Shown here in pieces: positions 40,876 through 49,896 of a DNA stretch of 61,029 nucleotides. How positions within the stretch are numbered: position 1 is the first letter of the stretch; every line of letters starts with the position of its first letter. A program made the translations under genes and the position numbers. The DNA lies in contig JAIKVV010000080.1 of the NCBI GenBank assembly GCA_024685385.1, positions 1 to 61,029 of the forward strand, written 5' to 3'. Source of the DNA: Saccharofermentans sp. Lineage in GTDB: Bacteria; Bacillota; Clostridia; Saccharofermentanales; Saccharofermentanaceae. A model generated the notes under the pieces. It saw only the letters and a program-made list of their open reading frames with translations. It was not told the origin of the DNA and made no database searches.

Positions 40876-42732
40876 TTACTCTACGGTAACGCTCTTGGCG
40901 AGATTACGAGGCTTGTCAACGTCGAGACCTCTTGCAACGGATACATAGTAGCTCAGGAGCTGCAAAGGAACTATCGCAAGCGATGCAGCGAAAAGATCGT
41001 CGATCCTCGGGACATATGTAACGAAGTTGGCAGTATCCTCGATGCTGTAATTGCCGAAAGTCGTGAGCGCCATTGTGTAGGCTCCGCGGCTCTTTACTTC
41101 AACCAGGTTGGAAAGGGTCTTCTCGAAAAGCGAGCTCTGGGTGAGTACCGAGATAACGAGGAGACCGTCTTCGATGAGGCTGATCGTTCCGTGCTTTAAT
41201 TCGCCCGCAGCATATGCTTCGCTGTGGATATAGGTTATCTCCTTGAGCTTGAGGCTGCCTTCGAGGCATACCGCATAGTCGATGCCGCGGCCTATGAAGA
41301 ATACGTCCTTCTGGGCTGCGACCTTGGATGCAAACCACTGGAGTCTCTCCTTATCGTCAAGGATGGATTTGATCTTGTCCGGAATGGTAAAGAGTTCGTC
41401 TATCAGATGAGTTGCTCTTTCCCCGTCGATCGTGCCCTTAAGAAGAGCAAGCTTTATTGCCAGGATATCCAGCACTATGAGCTGGGAGCTGTAAGCTTTG
41501 GTCGTAGCAACGGCGATCTCGGGTCCCGCAACCGTATAGAGGACGCAGTCGGCTTCTCTTGCGATGGAGGAGCCAACGACATTTACGACACCCAAAGTCT
41601 TGACGCCCGCATTCTTGGCAAGCCTTAAGGCCGCAAGAGTGTCGGCGGTCTCGCCGGACTGGCTGACTGCAATGACGAGGGAATTATCACAGAAAGGAAG
41701 ATCCCTGTATCTGAATTCCGATGCGAGCTCGCATCTTACCGGGATGCCGGTCAGCTGCTCTATGACATACTGTGCAGTAACGCCCGCATGATATGTCGAA
41801 CCGCAGGCTACGAGGTAGATATTGCTGATATCCTTAAGGAATTCATCAGTCAAGGTGGATTCTGATAAGTCGATATTGTAGTTCTTGCCGTCTTCCGATT
41901 TTACGATGAAAGCGTTAAGTGTGTCTGCGACTGCCTTGGGCTGCTCATGGATCTCCTTGATCATGAAGTGCTCGTAGCCGCCGCGCTCTGCAGCAGTCGT
42001 ATCCCAGTCGATGAGAACGGGCTCTTTTGCTACGGTGTCGCCGTCAAGGTTATAGAAGACTGTTCCTTCCGCGGACATCTCTGCCATCTCGAGATCGTTG
42101 ATGTAATAGATGTTCCTTGTGTGCTCGAGCAGGGCGGGAACATCGGATGCGCAGTAGGATGCATCATCCGTAACGCCTATTACGAGGGGGCTGTCCTTTC
42201 TTGCGACATATACCTTGTTGGGGCAGTCACGGAAGATGACGGCCAGAGCGTAAGAACCTCTTACACGGACCATGGTCTTGGCCAGGGCCTCGATCGGGTC
42301 GTGAGTATATTTCTTGTAGTAATAATCGATGGTCTTGATAGCGACTTCGGTATCGGTATCCGAATAGAATGTATATCCCTTGCGGATGAGCTTGTCCTTA
42401 AGCTCTCTATAGTTCTCGATGATGCCGTTATGTACGCCTACGACATTGAAATCGTCCGTTACATGGGGGTGGGCGTTCTCGACGGAAGGCTCACCGTGTG
42501 TTGCCCATCTTGTATGTCCTATTCCGTATGTGCCCTTCATGCTCTTGCCGAAATTGGTCTTTTCGGCGAGGATGTGAAGACGTCCCTTGGCCTTTACTAT
42601 CTCGGGATTGCCATCTTCATTTCTAACTGCGATGCCTGCGGAGTCATAACCTCTGTATTCGAGCTTGCTCAATCCTTCGAGCAGGATGGGGGCGGCCTGT
42701 TCTTTGCCGCAGTAGCCGACTATTCCGCACAT
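40876..42732 (-). CDS. glmS: Glutamine--fructose-6-phosphate aminotransferase
   Basis: 618-aa enzyme making glucosamine-6-phosphate from fructose-6-phosphate and glutamine, the entry to peptidoglycan and amino-sugar synthesis. The N-terminal class II amidotransferase begins MCGIVGYCG with catalytic Cys2, and has IGHTRWATHGEPS, VVGVHNGIIENY and SDTDTEV. Two SIS domains follow (~290-600) with LVACGSTYHAGVTAQY, AVSQSGETADTLAAL, AYSSQLIVL and FIGRGIDYAVCLEGSLKLKEI; it ends LAKSVTVE as usual. AGAGGT lies 11 nt before the ATG. The leader is too short and lacks the conserved core for a glmS ribozyme. Confidence 0.97.
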   Translation of the reverse strand: MCGIVGYCGKEQAAPILLEGLSKLEYRGYDSAGIAVRNEDGNPEIVKAKGRLHILAEKTNFGKSMKGTYGIGHTRWATHGEPSVENAHPHVTDDFNVVGVHNGIIENYRELKDKLIRKGYTFYSDTDTEVAIKTIDYYYKKYTHDPIEALAKTMVRVRGSYALAVIFRDCPNKVYVARKDSPLVIGVTDDASYCASDVPALLEHTRNIYYINDLEMAEMSAEGTVFYNLDGDTVAKEPVLIDWDTTAAERGGYEHFMIKEIHEQPKAVADTLNAFIVKSEDGKNYNIDLSESTLTDEFLKDISNIYLVACGSTYHAGVTAQYVIEQLTGIPVRCELASEFRYRDLPFCDNSLVIAVSQSGETADTLAALRLAKNAGVKTLGVVNVVGSSIAREADCVLYTVAGPEIAVATTKAYSSQLIVLDILAIKLALLKGTIDGERATHLIDELFTIPDKIKSILDDKERLQWFASKVAAQKDVFFIGRGIDYAVCLEGSLKLKEITYIHSEAYAAGELKHGTISLIEDGLLVISVLTQSSLFEKTLSNLVEVKSRGAYTMALTTFGNYSIEDTANFVTYVPRIDDLFAASLAIVPLQLLSYYVSVARGLDVDKPRNLAKSVTVE

Positions 42733-42763
42733 AATAGAGTTACCTCTTTTCGAAAAATAATAG

Positions 42764-42825
42764 GACTATTTTATCATAGAGTGAAAATAAATGTTAAAAA
42801 GAGCCCTTTTACGGGTAAAATAGTC
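42764..42825. promoter_or_regulatory. Divergent promoter region with inverted repeat
   Basis: GACTATTTTATC (42764-42775) and GGTAAAATAGTC (42814-42825) are 12-bp inverted copies with one mismatch. Each contains a TAAAAT -10 candidate facing its own gene: glmS on the minus strand and the fchA-folD-rlmD operon on the plus strand (with TTAAAA at 42794-42799, spacer 16). A shared regulator or plain mirror-image promoters would both explain it. Confidence 0.5.
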
Positions 42826-42871
42826 GTGTTAATATCATCGGAAAGAAAGAGATTTTCGGAGTAAGAAGAAC

Positions 42872-43486
42872 ATGAAAGAACTTAAGATAGAAGAGTTTGT
42901 TGACGTGCTTAATTCGGCTGAGCCGACTCCCGGCGGCGGCGGAGCTTCCGCCCTTGCAGGAGCTTTGTCGGCGGCTCTTTGCGGAATGGTCGCACACCTC
43001 ACCACGGGCAAGAAGAAATATGCCGAATACCAGGGAGAGATCGATAAGATCCTGGAAGAAACCAAGGCTCTGTGCGTCAGGATGGAAGATCTGATAGCTG
43101 AAGATGCCAAGGCTTTCGCGCCCCTGGCAGCAGCATACGGCATACCGAAAGAAGATCCCGACAGGGCAAAGATCTTAGAAGATGCCCTCGTCAACGCGGC
43201 TGAGGCTCCCTACAAGATAGTCGAGGCGGCAGGGGATGTCCGCGACATCGTCGTAAGACTGGCCGATATCGGCTCCCGCCTTGCAATAAGCGATGTCGGG
43301 GTTGCGGCAGCGCTCTGCTCTGCCACCGCCAAAGGTGCCGCAATGAATGTTTATATAAATACAAAGCTCATGGCTGACAGGGATAAAGCAGACAAGATGA
43401 ACGAAGATACCAAAGCGCTCGTATCTTCCGTCTGCTCCGACTGCGATGCCGTATATGACAGGATTAAAGGAGACCTTAACGCATGA
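42872..43486 (+). CDS. fchA: Methenyltetrahydrofolate cyclohydrolase (FchA/FTCD-C family)
   Basis: 204-aa cyclodeaminase/cyclohydrolase family protein, all helical. Signature: residues ~13-35, FVDVLNSAEPTPGGGGASALAGALSAALCGMV, whose Gly-rich loop binds folate; later DAKAFAPLAAAYGIPKED and DIGSRLAISDVGVAAALCSA. The family either cyclodeaminates formiminotetrahydrofolate or hydrolyses 5,10-methenyl-THF to 10-formyl-THF. No histidine-degradation gene is near, and folD follows with a 4-nt ATGA overlap, so the cyclohydrolase role is preferred. This matters because the FolD here lacks key cyclohydrolase residues. Confidence 0.88.
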   Translation: MKELKIEEFVDVLNSAEPTPGGGGASALAGALSAALCGMVAHLTTGKKKYAEYQGEIDKILEETKALCVRMEDLIAEDAKAFAPLAAAYGIPKEDPDRAKILEDALVNAAEAPYKIVEAAGDVRDIVVRLADIGSRLAISDVGVAAALCSATAKGAAMNVYINTKLMADRDKADKMNEDTKALVSSVCSDCDAVYDRIKGDLNA

Positions 43487-44322
43487 TTGAACTCAGAGGC
43501 AAGCCCGTAGCCGACAGACTCGATGAGGAGAGCATGAAACTCATGGCTGAAAACGGGATCATTCCCGTTCTTGCCATCTTGAGAGCCGGCCAAAGACCGG
43601 ACGATCTTGCTTACGAAAGGGGCATCATCAGAAGGTTCGATAATGCAGGCGCCAAAGTTACGGTAAGAGAGCTCCCTGAGGATGTAAGCCAGGAGGAATT
43701 CGACAAAACTTTCGATGAACTCAACGCCGATCCCGGAATCAACGCGATCTTAGTCATGAGGCCTCTGCCTAAGACCCTTTCGATAGAACATGCCAAGGAT
43801 ACGATCGATCCCGGCAAGGACGTGGATCTCATGAATCCCGCCCACATGTCAGGCATCCTGGAAGGCAGGAAGGATGCGTATGCGCCCTGTACGGCTGCTG
43901 CCGTAATCGAGATACTGGACTACTACGGCATAGAGATTTCCGGCAAGAAAGCTGCCGTTATCGGGAGGAGCCTGGTCATAGGACTGCCCGCGGGTCTCCT
44001 GCTCATGAACCGCAATGCGACCGTTACCAACTGTCACCGCAAGACTCCCGATACCGTGAAGATCTGCCGTGAAGCCGATATCATCGTCGCAGCTGCGGGA
44101 AAAGCAGGCGTGCTTACGGCTGAGCATGTCCGCCCCGGCCAGACAGTCATCGACGTCGGAACGAATGTCGACGAGAACGGAAATCTCACTGGTGATGCCC
44201 TTTACGGGGAAGTTTCGGAAATAGTTGATGCGATCACACCGGTGCCGGGAGGCGTCGGCGCAGTCACAACTTCCATACTACTTAAATACACGACGGAAAA
44301 TGCCATAAGAATGACAAAATGA
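43483..44322 (+). CDS. folD: Methylenetetrahydrofolate dehydrogenase, FolD family without cyclohydrolase Lys
   Basis: 279-aa FolD. The overall fold is intact: MIELRGKPVADRL start, ILRAGQRPDDLAYERGIIRR, ILVMRPLPK, DPGKDVDLMNPAHMSG, the NAD(P) loop VIGRSLVIGLPAG and the C-terminal ITPVPGGVGAVT. Compared with E. coli FolD from memory, catalytic Lys54 (YVASK) aligns with Ile48 and Gln98 (LVQLPLP) with Met; only the Asp of KDVD remains. Both lost residues serve the cyclohydrolase step, so this enzyme is predicted to do only the NAD(P)-dependent oxidation of methylene-THF, with the adjacent FchA-type protein doing the second step. ATGA overlaps link it on both sides. Confidence 0.92.
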   Translation: MIELRGKPVADRLDEESMKLMAENGIIPVLAILRAGQRPDDLAYERGIIRRFDNAGAKVTVRELPEDVSQEEFDKTFDELNADPGINAILVMRPLPKTLSIEHAKDTIDPGKDVDLMNPAHMSGILEGRKDAYAPCTAAAVIEILDYYGIEISGKKAAVIGRSLVIGLPAGLLLMNRNATVTNCHRKTPDTVKICREADIIVAAAGKAGVLTAEHVRPGQTVIDVGTNVDENGNLTGDALYGEVSEIVDAITPVPGGVGAVTTSILLKYTTENAIRMTK

Positions 44323-45530
44323 CCTCACCTTCGATCGACATAAGCGGCATAGCCCACAATGTCCTTCATTCGAAAAACGACTGTCCCTGCAAAGCAAAGT
44401 GCGGCGGATGCAGAAACTCGGATGAGGAATATATCGACGAGGCCAAGATCACTTTCGATATCGTAAGGGAATTGATGCCCGCTGACTGCATCGCCCATCC
44501 CATGGTCCTCTGCGAAAAGCCTTTCCACTACAGGAACAAGGTTCATTCCGGACTCTTCCAGTCGCCTTCGGGGGACGTCATCTGCGGACCTTACGAGAAG
44601 GGCAGCCACAGGATCTTGAGAGTTGACGACTGCAATATAGAAAACGACCGGGCATTTGCGATCATAAGGGACATAACGGATCTTGCAAAGAAGTTCAACG
44701 TCAGGATCTATAACGAGAAGAAGGGAACCGGGCAGCTCCGGAGGATCCTCGTAAGGACTGCCGACGGCACGGGACAGATAATGGTCGTGCTCGTGACGGG
44801 AGCGGAATTCTTAAAATCCAAGAAGGCTTTCATCAGCAACATCATAAGGCTTCATCCCGAGATCACGACCGTGATCAGCAACATTAATACCAGGAACGAC
44901 TCCATGATCCTCGGCAATAACAGCCGGGTCGAATACGGCAAGGGATACATTACCGACATCATCCTCGGCATGAAATTCAGGATAGGTCCCGATACCTTCT
45001 GCCAGATCAACCGCGCCCAGGCCGAAAGGCTGTATTCCACAGCGATCAGGATGGGAAACATCGGTCCCGAGGACAATATACTCGATGCCTACTGCGGCAT
45101 CGGAACGACCAGCCTTTCCTTTGCCAAGATCGCAGGGTCTGTTACGGGCGTTGAGATCAACAGGAATTCAGTCACGGAAGCAAGGCATAACGCGTCCGCC
45201 AACGGCTTTTCGAACACGAGGTTCATAGCTGCCGATGCGACGGATTACATGAAGGATGCGGCAGAGAAAGGTCTTCATTTCGACGTCGTGGTTCTGGATC
45301 CGCCGAGGACCGGAACGACTCTGCCTTTCATAAAGGCGTGCAAGGACATGGCGCCGGACCGGATAGTTTACATATCCTGCAATCCCAAGACTCTGGTGAG
45401 GGACCTTGCAGATTTTAAGAGAAACGGATATCACGCCGGAGAATATACGGTCGTGGACATGTTCCCCTGGACGGAATCATGCGAATGCGTGGTCTTGCTC
45501 AGCCGGATCAAAGAACGGAAAGGAAATTAA
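44319..45530 (+). CDS. rlmD: 23S rRNA (uracil-5-)-methyltransferase, RlmD family
   Basis: 403-aa class I methyltransferase of the RumA/TrmA family. An N-terminal cysteine cluster (NDCPCKAKCGGC) would hold a 4Fe-4S cluster; no TRAM domain precedes it, unlike E. coli RlmD. The SAM site is ILDAYCGIGTTSLSFAK with VTGVEINRNSV; VLDPPRTG and the catalytic nucleophile Cys in VYISCNPKTLVRDL are clear. It methylates C5 of a uracil in 23S rRNA (U1939 or U747 in other species; the target here is not known). ATGA overlap with folD puts it in the same operon; a folate link is not needed because the methyl donor is SAM. Confidence 0.9.
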   Translation: MTSPSIDISGIAHNVLHSKNDCPCKAKCGGCRNSDEEYIDEAKITFDIVRELMPADCIAHPMVLCEKPFHYRNKVHSGLFQSPSGDVICGPYEKGSHRILRVDDCNIENDRAFAIIRDITDLAKKFNVRIYNEKKGTGQLRRILVRTADGTGQIMVVLVTGAEFLKSKKAFISNIIRLHPEITTVISNINTRNDSMILGNNSRVEYGKGYITDIILGMKFRIGPDTFCQINRAQAERLYSTAIRMGNIGPEDNILDAYCGIGTTSLSFAKIAGSVTGVEINRNSVTEARHNASANGFSNTRFIAADATDYMKDAAEKGLHFDVVVLDPPRTGTTLPFIKACKDMAPDRIVYISCNPKTLVRDLADFKRNGYHAGEYTVVDMFPWTESCECVVLLSRIKERKGN

Positions 45531-45531
45531 A

Positions 45532-46569
45532 ATGGATAAGATCAAGATAGCATTTTTCGATGCAAAGGATTACGACCGCGAGTCGTTCATAAAGTCGAAT
45601 GAGGATAAGTATCAGATAGATTATTTCGAGACCAGGCTTACACCGGATACCTGCCGTCTGGCTGAAGGATATGATGCGGTCTGCGTTTTCGTAAATGACG
45701 ATATCAATAAAGAAGTTATCGATAAGCTCGTTGAGATGAAAGTAAAGCTGATCGCTTTAAGGTGCGCAGGATATAACAATGTCGATGTCGGATATGCATA
45801 CGGCAAGATCCATATCGTAAGGGTTCCCGCATATTCACCCTATGCTGTCGCAGAGCACGCCATGGCCCTGCTCCTCACTTCCGTCAGGAGGATCCATAAG
45901 GCCTACATAAGGACCAGGGATTTCAATTTCAGCCTGAACGGTCTTACGGGATTTGATCTTCACGGCAAGACCGTGGGTGTCGTCGGAACCGGTAAGATAG
46001 GCAGGATCTTCATTGATATCTGCAGGGGTTTCGGCATGAATGTCATAGCCTATGACAAATTCCCGGCTGAAGGCAGCGGGATCGAATATGTATCACTCGA
46101 TGAACTCTGGGAGAAGAGCGACATCATATCCTTCCATTGTCCTTTGACTTCCGAGAACCGCCACATGGTAAATGCGGAGAGCATCGCTAAGATGAAGAAG
46201 GGCGTCGTTCTCATCAACACTTCAAGAGGCGGCCTGATCGATACCGAAAGCCTGGTCGAAGGGATCAAGCAGCGTAAAGTAGGCGCCGCCTGCCTGGATG
46301 TCTACGAAGAGGAATCCAACGTATTCTTCCACGATTATTCCAATCACATAGTCGATGATGATACGCTTGCAAGACTCATATCCATGCCTAATGTCATCGT
46401 GACTTCACACCAGGCCTTCCTGACGGCGGAAGCGCTCAGCAACATCGCGGATACGACGCTTGCCAACGTGGCCGAGTTCTTCGAAAAAGGATACGGCAGC
46501 AACGAAGTGTGCTACAAGTGCCCCGAGGTCAAAAACTGTACTCAGGAGCATAAGAAGAAGTGCTTCTGA
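45532..46569 (+). CDS. D-2-hydroxyacid dehydrogenase with Cys-rich tail
   Basis: 345-aa NAD-dependent dehydrogenase, LdhA/D-lactate type. Family marks: IALRCAGYNNVD, VPAYSPYAVAEHAMALLL, dinucleotide loop VGVVGTGKIGRIF, catalytic Arg in LINTSRGGLIDT, Glu in CLDVYEEE and His in VIVTSHQAFLT. These reduce pyruvate or similar 2-oxo acids to the D-hydroxy acid. Odd: the last ~20 residues, NEVCYKCPEVKNCTQEHKKKCF, contain four Cys like a small metal-binding knuckle. The ATG is 1 nt after the rlmD stop, with AAAGGAAA upstream; a longer frame into rlmD is not needed. Together with larA, it suggests D/L-lactate metabolism. Confidence 0.92.
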   Translation: MDKIKIAFFDAKDYDRESFIKSNEDKYQIDYFETRLTPDTCRLAEGYDAVCVFVNDDINKEVIDKLVEMKVKLIALRCAGYNNVDVGYAYGKIHIVRVPAYSPYAVAEHAMALLLTSVRRIHKAYIRTRDFNFSLNGLTGFDLHGKTVGVVGTGKIGRIFIDICRGFGMNVIAYDKFPAEGSGIEYVSLDELWEKSDIISFHCPLTSENRHMVNAESIAKMKKGVVLINTSRGGLIDTESLVEGIKQRKVGAACLDVYEEESNVFFHDYSNHIVDDDTLARLISMPNVIVTSHQAFLTAEALSNIADTTLANVAEFFEKGYGSNEVCYKCPEVKNCTQEHKKKCF

Positions 46570-46684
46570 CATGATAATGTCCGGCCGCTCCGGGTCAAGC
46601 GGTGCGATTGGATGTTATAATATATCTTGGCATGTGCCCAAGCCCGGTGATTCGGTATCATCAAATAATACGGGGGAATAGAAG

Positions 46685-48217
46685 ATGACTCTCGATCAGA
46701 CAAAACGTCTGTCGTTATCGGCAAAGATATTCATAGTTGCGGTTATCGTCTTGCTTTACTGTCCTTTTTTCAGCACAAAGCTGATAGGTGACGGTTATGT
46801 GGGCGATACGATGATACAGACCAGGATCGGTCTTGACATGATCTCCGGAAAGGGCCTGATATTGGAAGACATCTACAGCTGGCACGAGGGCCTTAACTGG
46901 GTTCCTCATGAAGAGGGCTGGTATCTTTTGACCGGACTGGCCTATAAGCTCTTCGGTCTCATCGGGATCATATCCCTTACGGCGGTATTAAATTATGCAA
47001 TGGCGGCGGTGATCTTTAAGGAAAACCTTAAGACATCCAACCCCTATATGATCATGATCGCTGCGGCGACGGCAAGATTATTCTCTTTTCCGGATTTCAA
47101 TGCCCGTCCGCATCTTGTATCGCAGCTCTTATTTGTCATATTCGTTTTCAGCATGCTCAATGAGAAGATATCCGGGCTGAAAAAATGCATTCTCTTCGTC
47201 ATCTTCTCCTTCATCATGGCCTGGTTCCACGGAGGGATGCTCCCTCTCTTCCTCGTGGTATTCATGGTGTTCATCGTCATCGAATTGATCTACAGGAATT
47301 TCAAGACTGCCCTGATATATCTTGCGGGAGCAGTTTCGGGCTTCGCGGTGTCATTGCTTAACCCCGTCGGCATTGCCGCATGGACATATGCATTTAAACA
47401 GTCCGGGGGAGAAGATTACTGGAACATCAACATCGAATGGCAGCCCAAGACCTTTTCCATTCCGGAGATCACCGTGCTGCTGCTCCTTCTGGTTGCTTTC
47501 GCAGTGGATGAGCGCGTCAGGAATTTCGACAAGAAAACGATCACGAAGCTATGCTTTTTCTGCATGTTCATCATCATCTCCTGCAAGCATTGCCGTTTCA
47601 TGAGCTACACTGCCGTCGTTATAGCGATGTTCGCGGCAGAAGAGATTACTATCCTTATCAAGTGGCTTAACGGAAACATTACCCGTTTCGATCTTACGAA
47701 GTTAAAGTTAGGCGACCTGTCGCATTACATCATTGCAGCTTTCTGCGCGGGATATGCAATATTCATGACTGTCACGTCCTGGATGACATTCTTCCCGACA
47801 AATACCATGTCGGACGTATCAGCCATAGCCGCATACGATGAAGGAGTAATAACAGTTCTCAAGGAGAAGGATTACAAGAGGATCTATAATTCCTTCAACA
47901 CGGGAACCTGGCTCGCCTTCTACGGGATCCCTGTCCATATCGACAACAGGGCTGATCTTTACATGAGAGAATATTCCGGAGTCGATCATCTGAGGGGCAA
48001 GATGATCATATCCGACATAGATGCCATGAACGATTTTGTGGCCGAATATGATCCCGATGCAGTCGTGCTGGATCTTTATCCGGGAACCACGGACGAGTAC
48101 TTTTTGGAAGACATTTACGCATCGGGAAAGTATAAGGTCATCTACGACAATACAGTCAGTTCGACTTACGATCCCGATCAGAGTTACCGCTGGGTAATAG
48201 CCGAGTGTGTAAAGTAA
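46685..48217 (+). CDS. Multi-span GT-C-like membrane protein
   Basis: 510-aa integral membrane protein with about ten helices through residue ~370 (KIFIVAVIVLLYCPFF, LFGLIGIISLTAVLNYAMAAVI, YLAGAVSGFAVSLLNPVGIA and others) and a C-terminal soluble ~120 residues (VLKEKDYKRIYNSFNTGTWLAF, VHIDNRADLYMREYSG). The early extracytoplasmic GDGYVGDTMIQTR loop with acidic residues is in the place of the catalytic loop in GT-C glycosyltransferases such as PMT/ArnT, so a polyprenyl-sugar-dependent transferase is plausible, but no family motif decides it. A TATAAT at 46616-46621 is a likely -10. It converges on the next gene with 4 nt between stops. Confidence 0.72.
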   Translation: MTLDQTKRLSLSAKIFIVAVIVLLYCPFFSTKLIGDGYVGDTMIQTRIGLDMISGKGLILEDIYSWHEGLNWVPHEEGWYLLTGLAYKLFGLIGIISLTAVLNYAMAAVIFKENLKTSNPYMIMIAAATARLFSFPDFNARPHLVSQLLFVIFVFSMLNEKISGLKKCILFVIFSFIMAWFHGGMLPLFLVVFMVFIVIELIYRNFKTALIYLAGAVSGFAVSLLNPVGIAAWTYAFKQSGGEDYWNINIEWQPKTFSIPEITVLLLLLVAFAVDERVRNFDKKTITKLCFFCMFIIISCKHCRFMSYTAVVIAMFAAEEITILIKWLNGNITRFDLTKLKLGDLSHYIIAAFCAGYAIFMTVTSWMTFFPTNTMSDVSAIAAYDEGVITVLKEKDYKRIYNSFNTGTWLAFYGIPVHIDNRADLYMREYSGVDHLRGKMIISDIDAMNDFVAEYDPDAVVLDLYPGTTDEYFLEDIYASGKYKVIYDNTVSSTYDPDQSYRWVIAECVK

Positions 48218-48221
48218 CCCT

Positions 48222-49706
48222 TCAGGATGAGGTCTTATCTTCCGCGGTCTCTTTTCCGGACACGGCCTTTGTCTCTTTGATTTTATCGTAAGCAATCCCG
48301 GCCCAGGCGAATAACATCAGGATCGCCAGAGGATAACAGGTGGCATTAAGGCGGTGGAATTCCGCAGGACCTGCCAGGATATTGACTGCAAGTTGCCCTG
48401 CAACTATTGCCGTTATGATGAATTCGGGATAGAGCAGACGCTTCTTTTCGAAAAGCATGGCAACGATTATGATTCCCGACATCAGCACGGTCAGGTAAAC
48501 GAAGTTTACGTTGAAGTCGAGGAAGTCTCCTATCCACAGGATATCCCTGCTCACGTCTTCCTTAAGATAGTAGGAGTCGTTGGAAAGGTTATAGGACATG
48601 TTGTTGGCGCCCATGGTCCAGACTTTCTTGAAGAGGAAATAGCAATAATCCTTCGTGTGATCATCGATCGCTTCGGAATTGAACTTTTTGATCCTGGCAG
48701 GATCTGAATAAGTCTCCCGGATGAAGCTTTCGGCATCTATTGCAGCTCCGAGCGTTCCGGGGCCGTCCGATGTCAGCTCGTTAAGTTTATCGACTATCTC
48801 CTTGTCGGAATTGTCCTGCCAGATGTCTGCCATTACGACATCGTAGAACCTGTTCATGTCCGATACGTAACTCAAGCCGTAGTAACCGTTGTCGGCTTTG
48901 TTTTTCGACATGTATCCGAAAAGGGCTGCAACGCATAAGACGAAACTTATTACAGGGATGAGGACTTTTTTGTCAAATGAGATCTTCTTTCGGATCAGTT
49001 TGACTATGAGAGGGATAAAAGCCAGGACATCCACGACATAAAGATAGACGGCGCCCGGCCTTATCATGGTCATAAGAAAACTCAATACGACCGAGACCGT
49101 AAGGAAACTGAGCTTATCCTCCTTGATGAACCTTATGAGGAAATATGAGAATGCGATTATCAGGCTGACCGAGAAAGATTCCGTCAGCAGCATGAAATTG
49201 AAATTGATGTAAGGGGTCATGCATCCGTAGAGAATGGTGCCTGCAGCGAGCATGATCTGGTTGGATGTGAACTGTGCAAGGAGCTTATAGAAGAACCAGA
49301 TGCTGACATAGAAAACCAGGATCTGGAAAAAGACTGCGACAGCATTGACGTCTTCCCCGCCGATGTTTTCGCAGATATGGAGGAAGAGAGGATATGCAGG
49401 GGTCCTCAGAAGATCGACCTTGCCTTCCAGGAGCCTGCCTGCCGCTTCAAAATATGAAGTCGTGTCAAAGAGGGCAGTTGCTTCAAAGCAATTATAGTAG
49501 ATAAGGCCGTAGAGAAGGTCGAATGCGAAAGCGATAATGAAGGAAAGGGGAAACAGTTGCTTCCATTTTTCCCTGATCCCGGAAGGAGAGCCGTTCCCGG
49601 AGCCGGTCTTTGCGGCAGCTGATACTTCTGGTGTTTCTTCCGAAACTTCATTTTCCTTTTGGACTTTAACGGATTCCGTCTGCTTCTTTTTACTGTTCTT
49701 CGACAT
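48222..49706 (-). CDS. Glycosyltransferase-like (GT-C/ArnT-type) membrane protein
   Basis: 494-aa membrane protein. The N-terminal ~55 residues are a charged, Glu/Lys/Ser-rich cytoplasmic tail. Then come about eleven helices; after the first, ALFDTTSYFEAAGRLLEGKVDLLRTPAYPLFLHI has the Asp-Thr-x-Y and R-x-PAYPL pattern of the first outer loop in ArnT/PMT-like GT-C transferases. A further extracytoplasmic part spans ~280-400, followed by helices near the end. It probably moves a sugar from an undecaprenyl carrier to an outer acceptor. The ATG has GAGGGGAT at 5 nt. Confidence 0.82.
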   Translation of the reverse strand: MSKNSKKKQTESVKVQKENEVSEETPEVSAAAKTGSGNGSPSGIREKWKQLFPLSFIIAFAFDLLYGLIYYNCFEATALFDTTSYFEAAGRLLEGKVDLLRTPAYPLFLHICENIGGEDVNAVAVFFQILVFYVSIWFFYKLLAQFTSNQIMLAAGTILYGCMTPYINFNFMLLTESFSVSLIIAFSYFLIRFIKEDKLSFLTVSVVLSFLMTMIRPGAVYLYVVDVLAFIPLIVKLIRKKISFDKKVLIPVISFVLCVAALFGYMSKNKADNGYYGLSYVSDMNRFYDVVMADIWQDNSDKEIVDKLNELTSDGPGTLGAAIDAESFIRETYSDPARIKKFNSEAIDDHTKDYCYFLFKKVWTMGANNMSYNLSNDSYYLKEDVSRDILWIGDFLDFNVNFVYLTVLMSGIIIVAMLFEKKRLLYPEFIITAIVAGQLAVNILAGPAEFHRLNATCYPLAILMLFAWAGIAYDKIKETKAVSGKETAEDKTSS

Positions 49707-49742
49707 AAAGATCCCCTCTTTAACTTCTTGCGATATGTTGAT

Positions 49743-49772
49743 ATTCTACCCGATTTTTCTATAAAGGGACAA
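49743..49772 (-). promoter_or_regulatory. Promoter of the GT-C-like gene
   Basis: On the minus strand TTGTCC (forward 49767-49772) and TAGAAT (forward 49743-49748) are spaced by 18 bp, ~37 nt before the start. Confidence 0.5.
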
Positions 49773-49896
49773 CAGAAAAAGAGATTGGTCACTATCGACA
49801 AAAGAAGAGGGAAAAAATTGATCTTGGATGTCAAATTGAGGGTGGTAAAAATCCGGCACTGTTACGGTATAATTAAAAACATCAGTGAGGAGAACT

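Noticed and set aside
41947..42864. Long open frame on the plus strand opposite glmS
   Set aside because: Antisense shadow of a high-confidence gene; no recognisable domain and composition typical of a complement of coding sequence.
42733..42871. glmS ribozyme upstream of glmS
   Set aside because: The intergenic region is only 139 bp, contains two divergent promoters and shows no pseudoknot core; too short for the ribozyme.
43483..44322. Fully bifunctional FolD
   Set aside because: Lys54 and Gln98 equivalents are replaced, so the usual bifunctional label is not supported.
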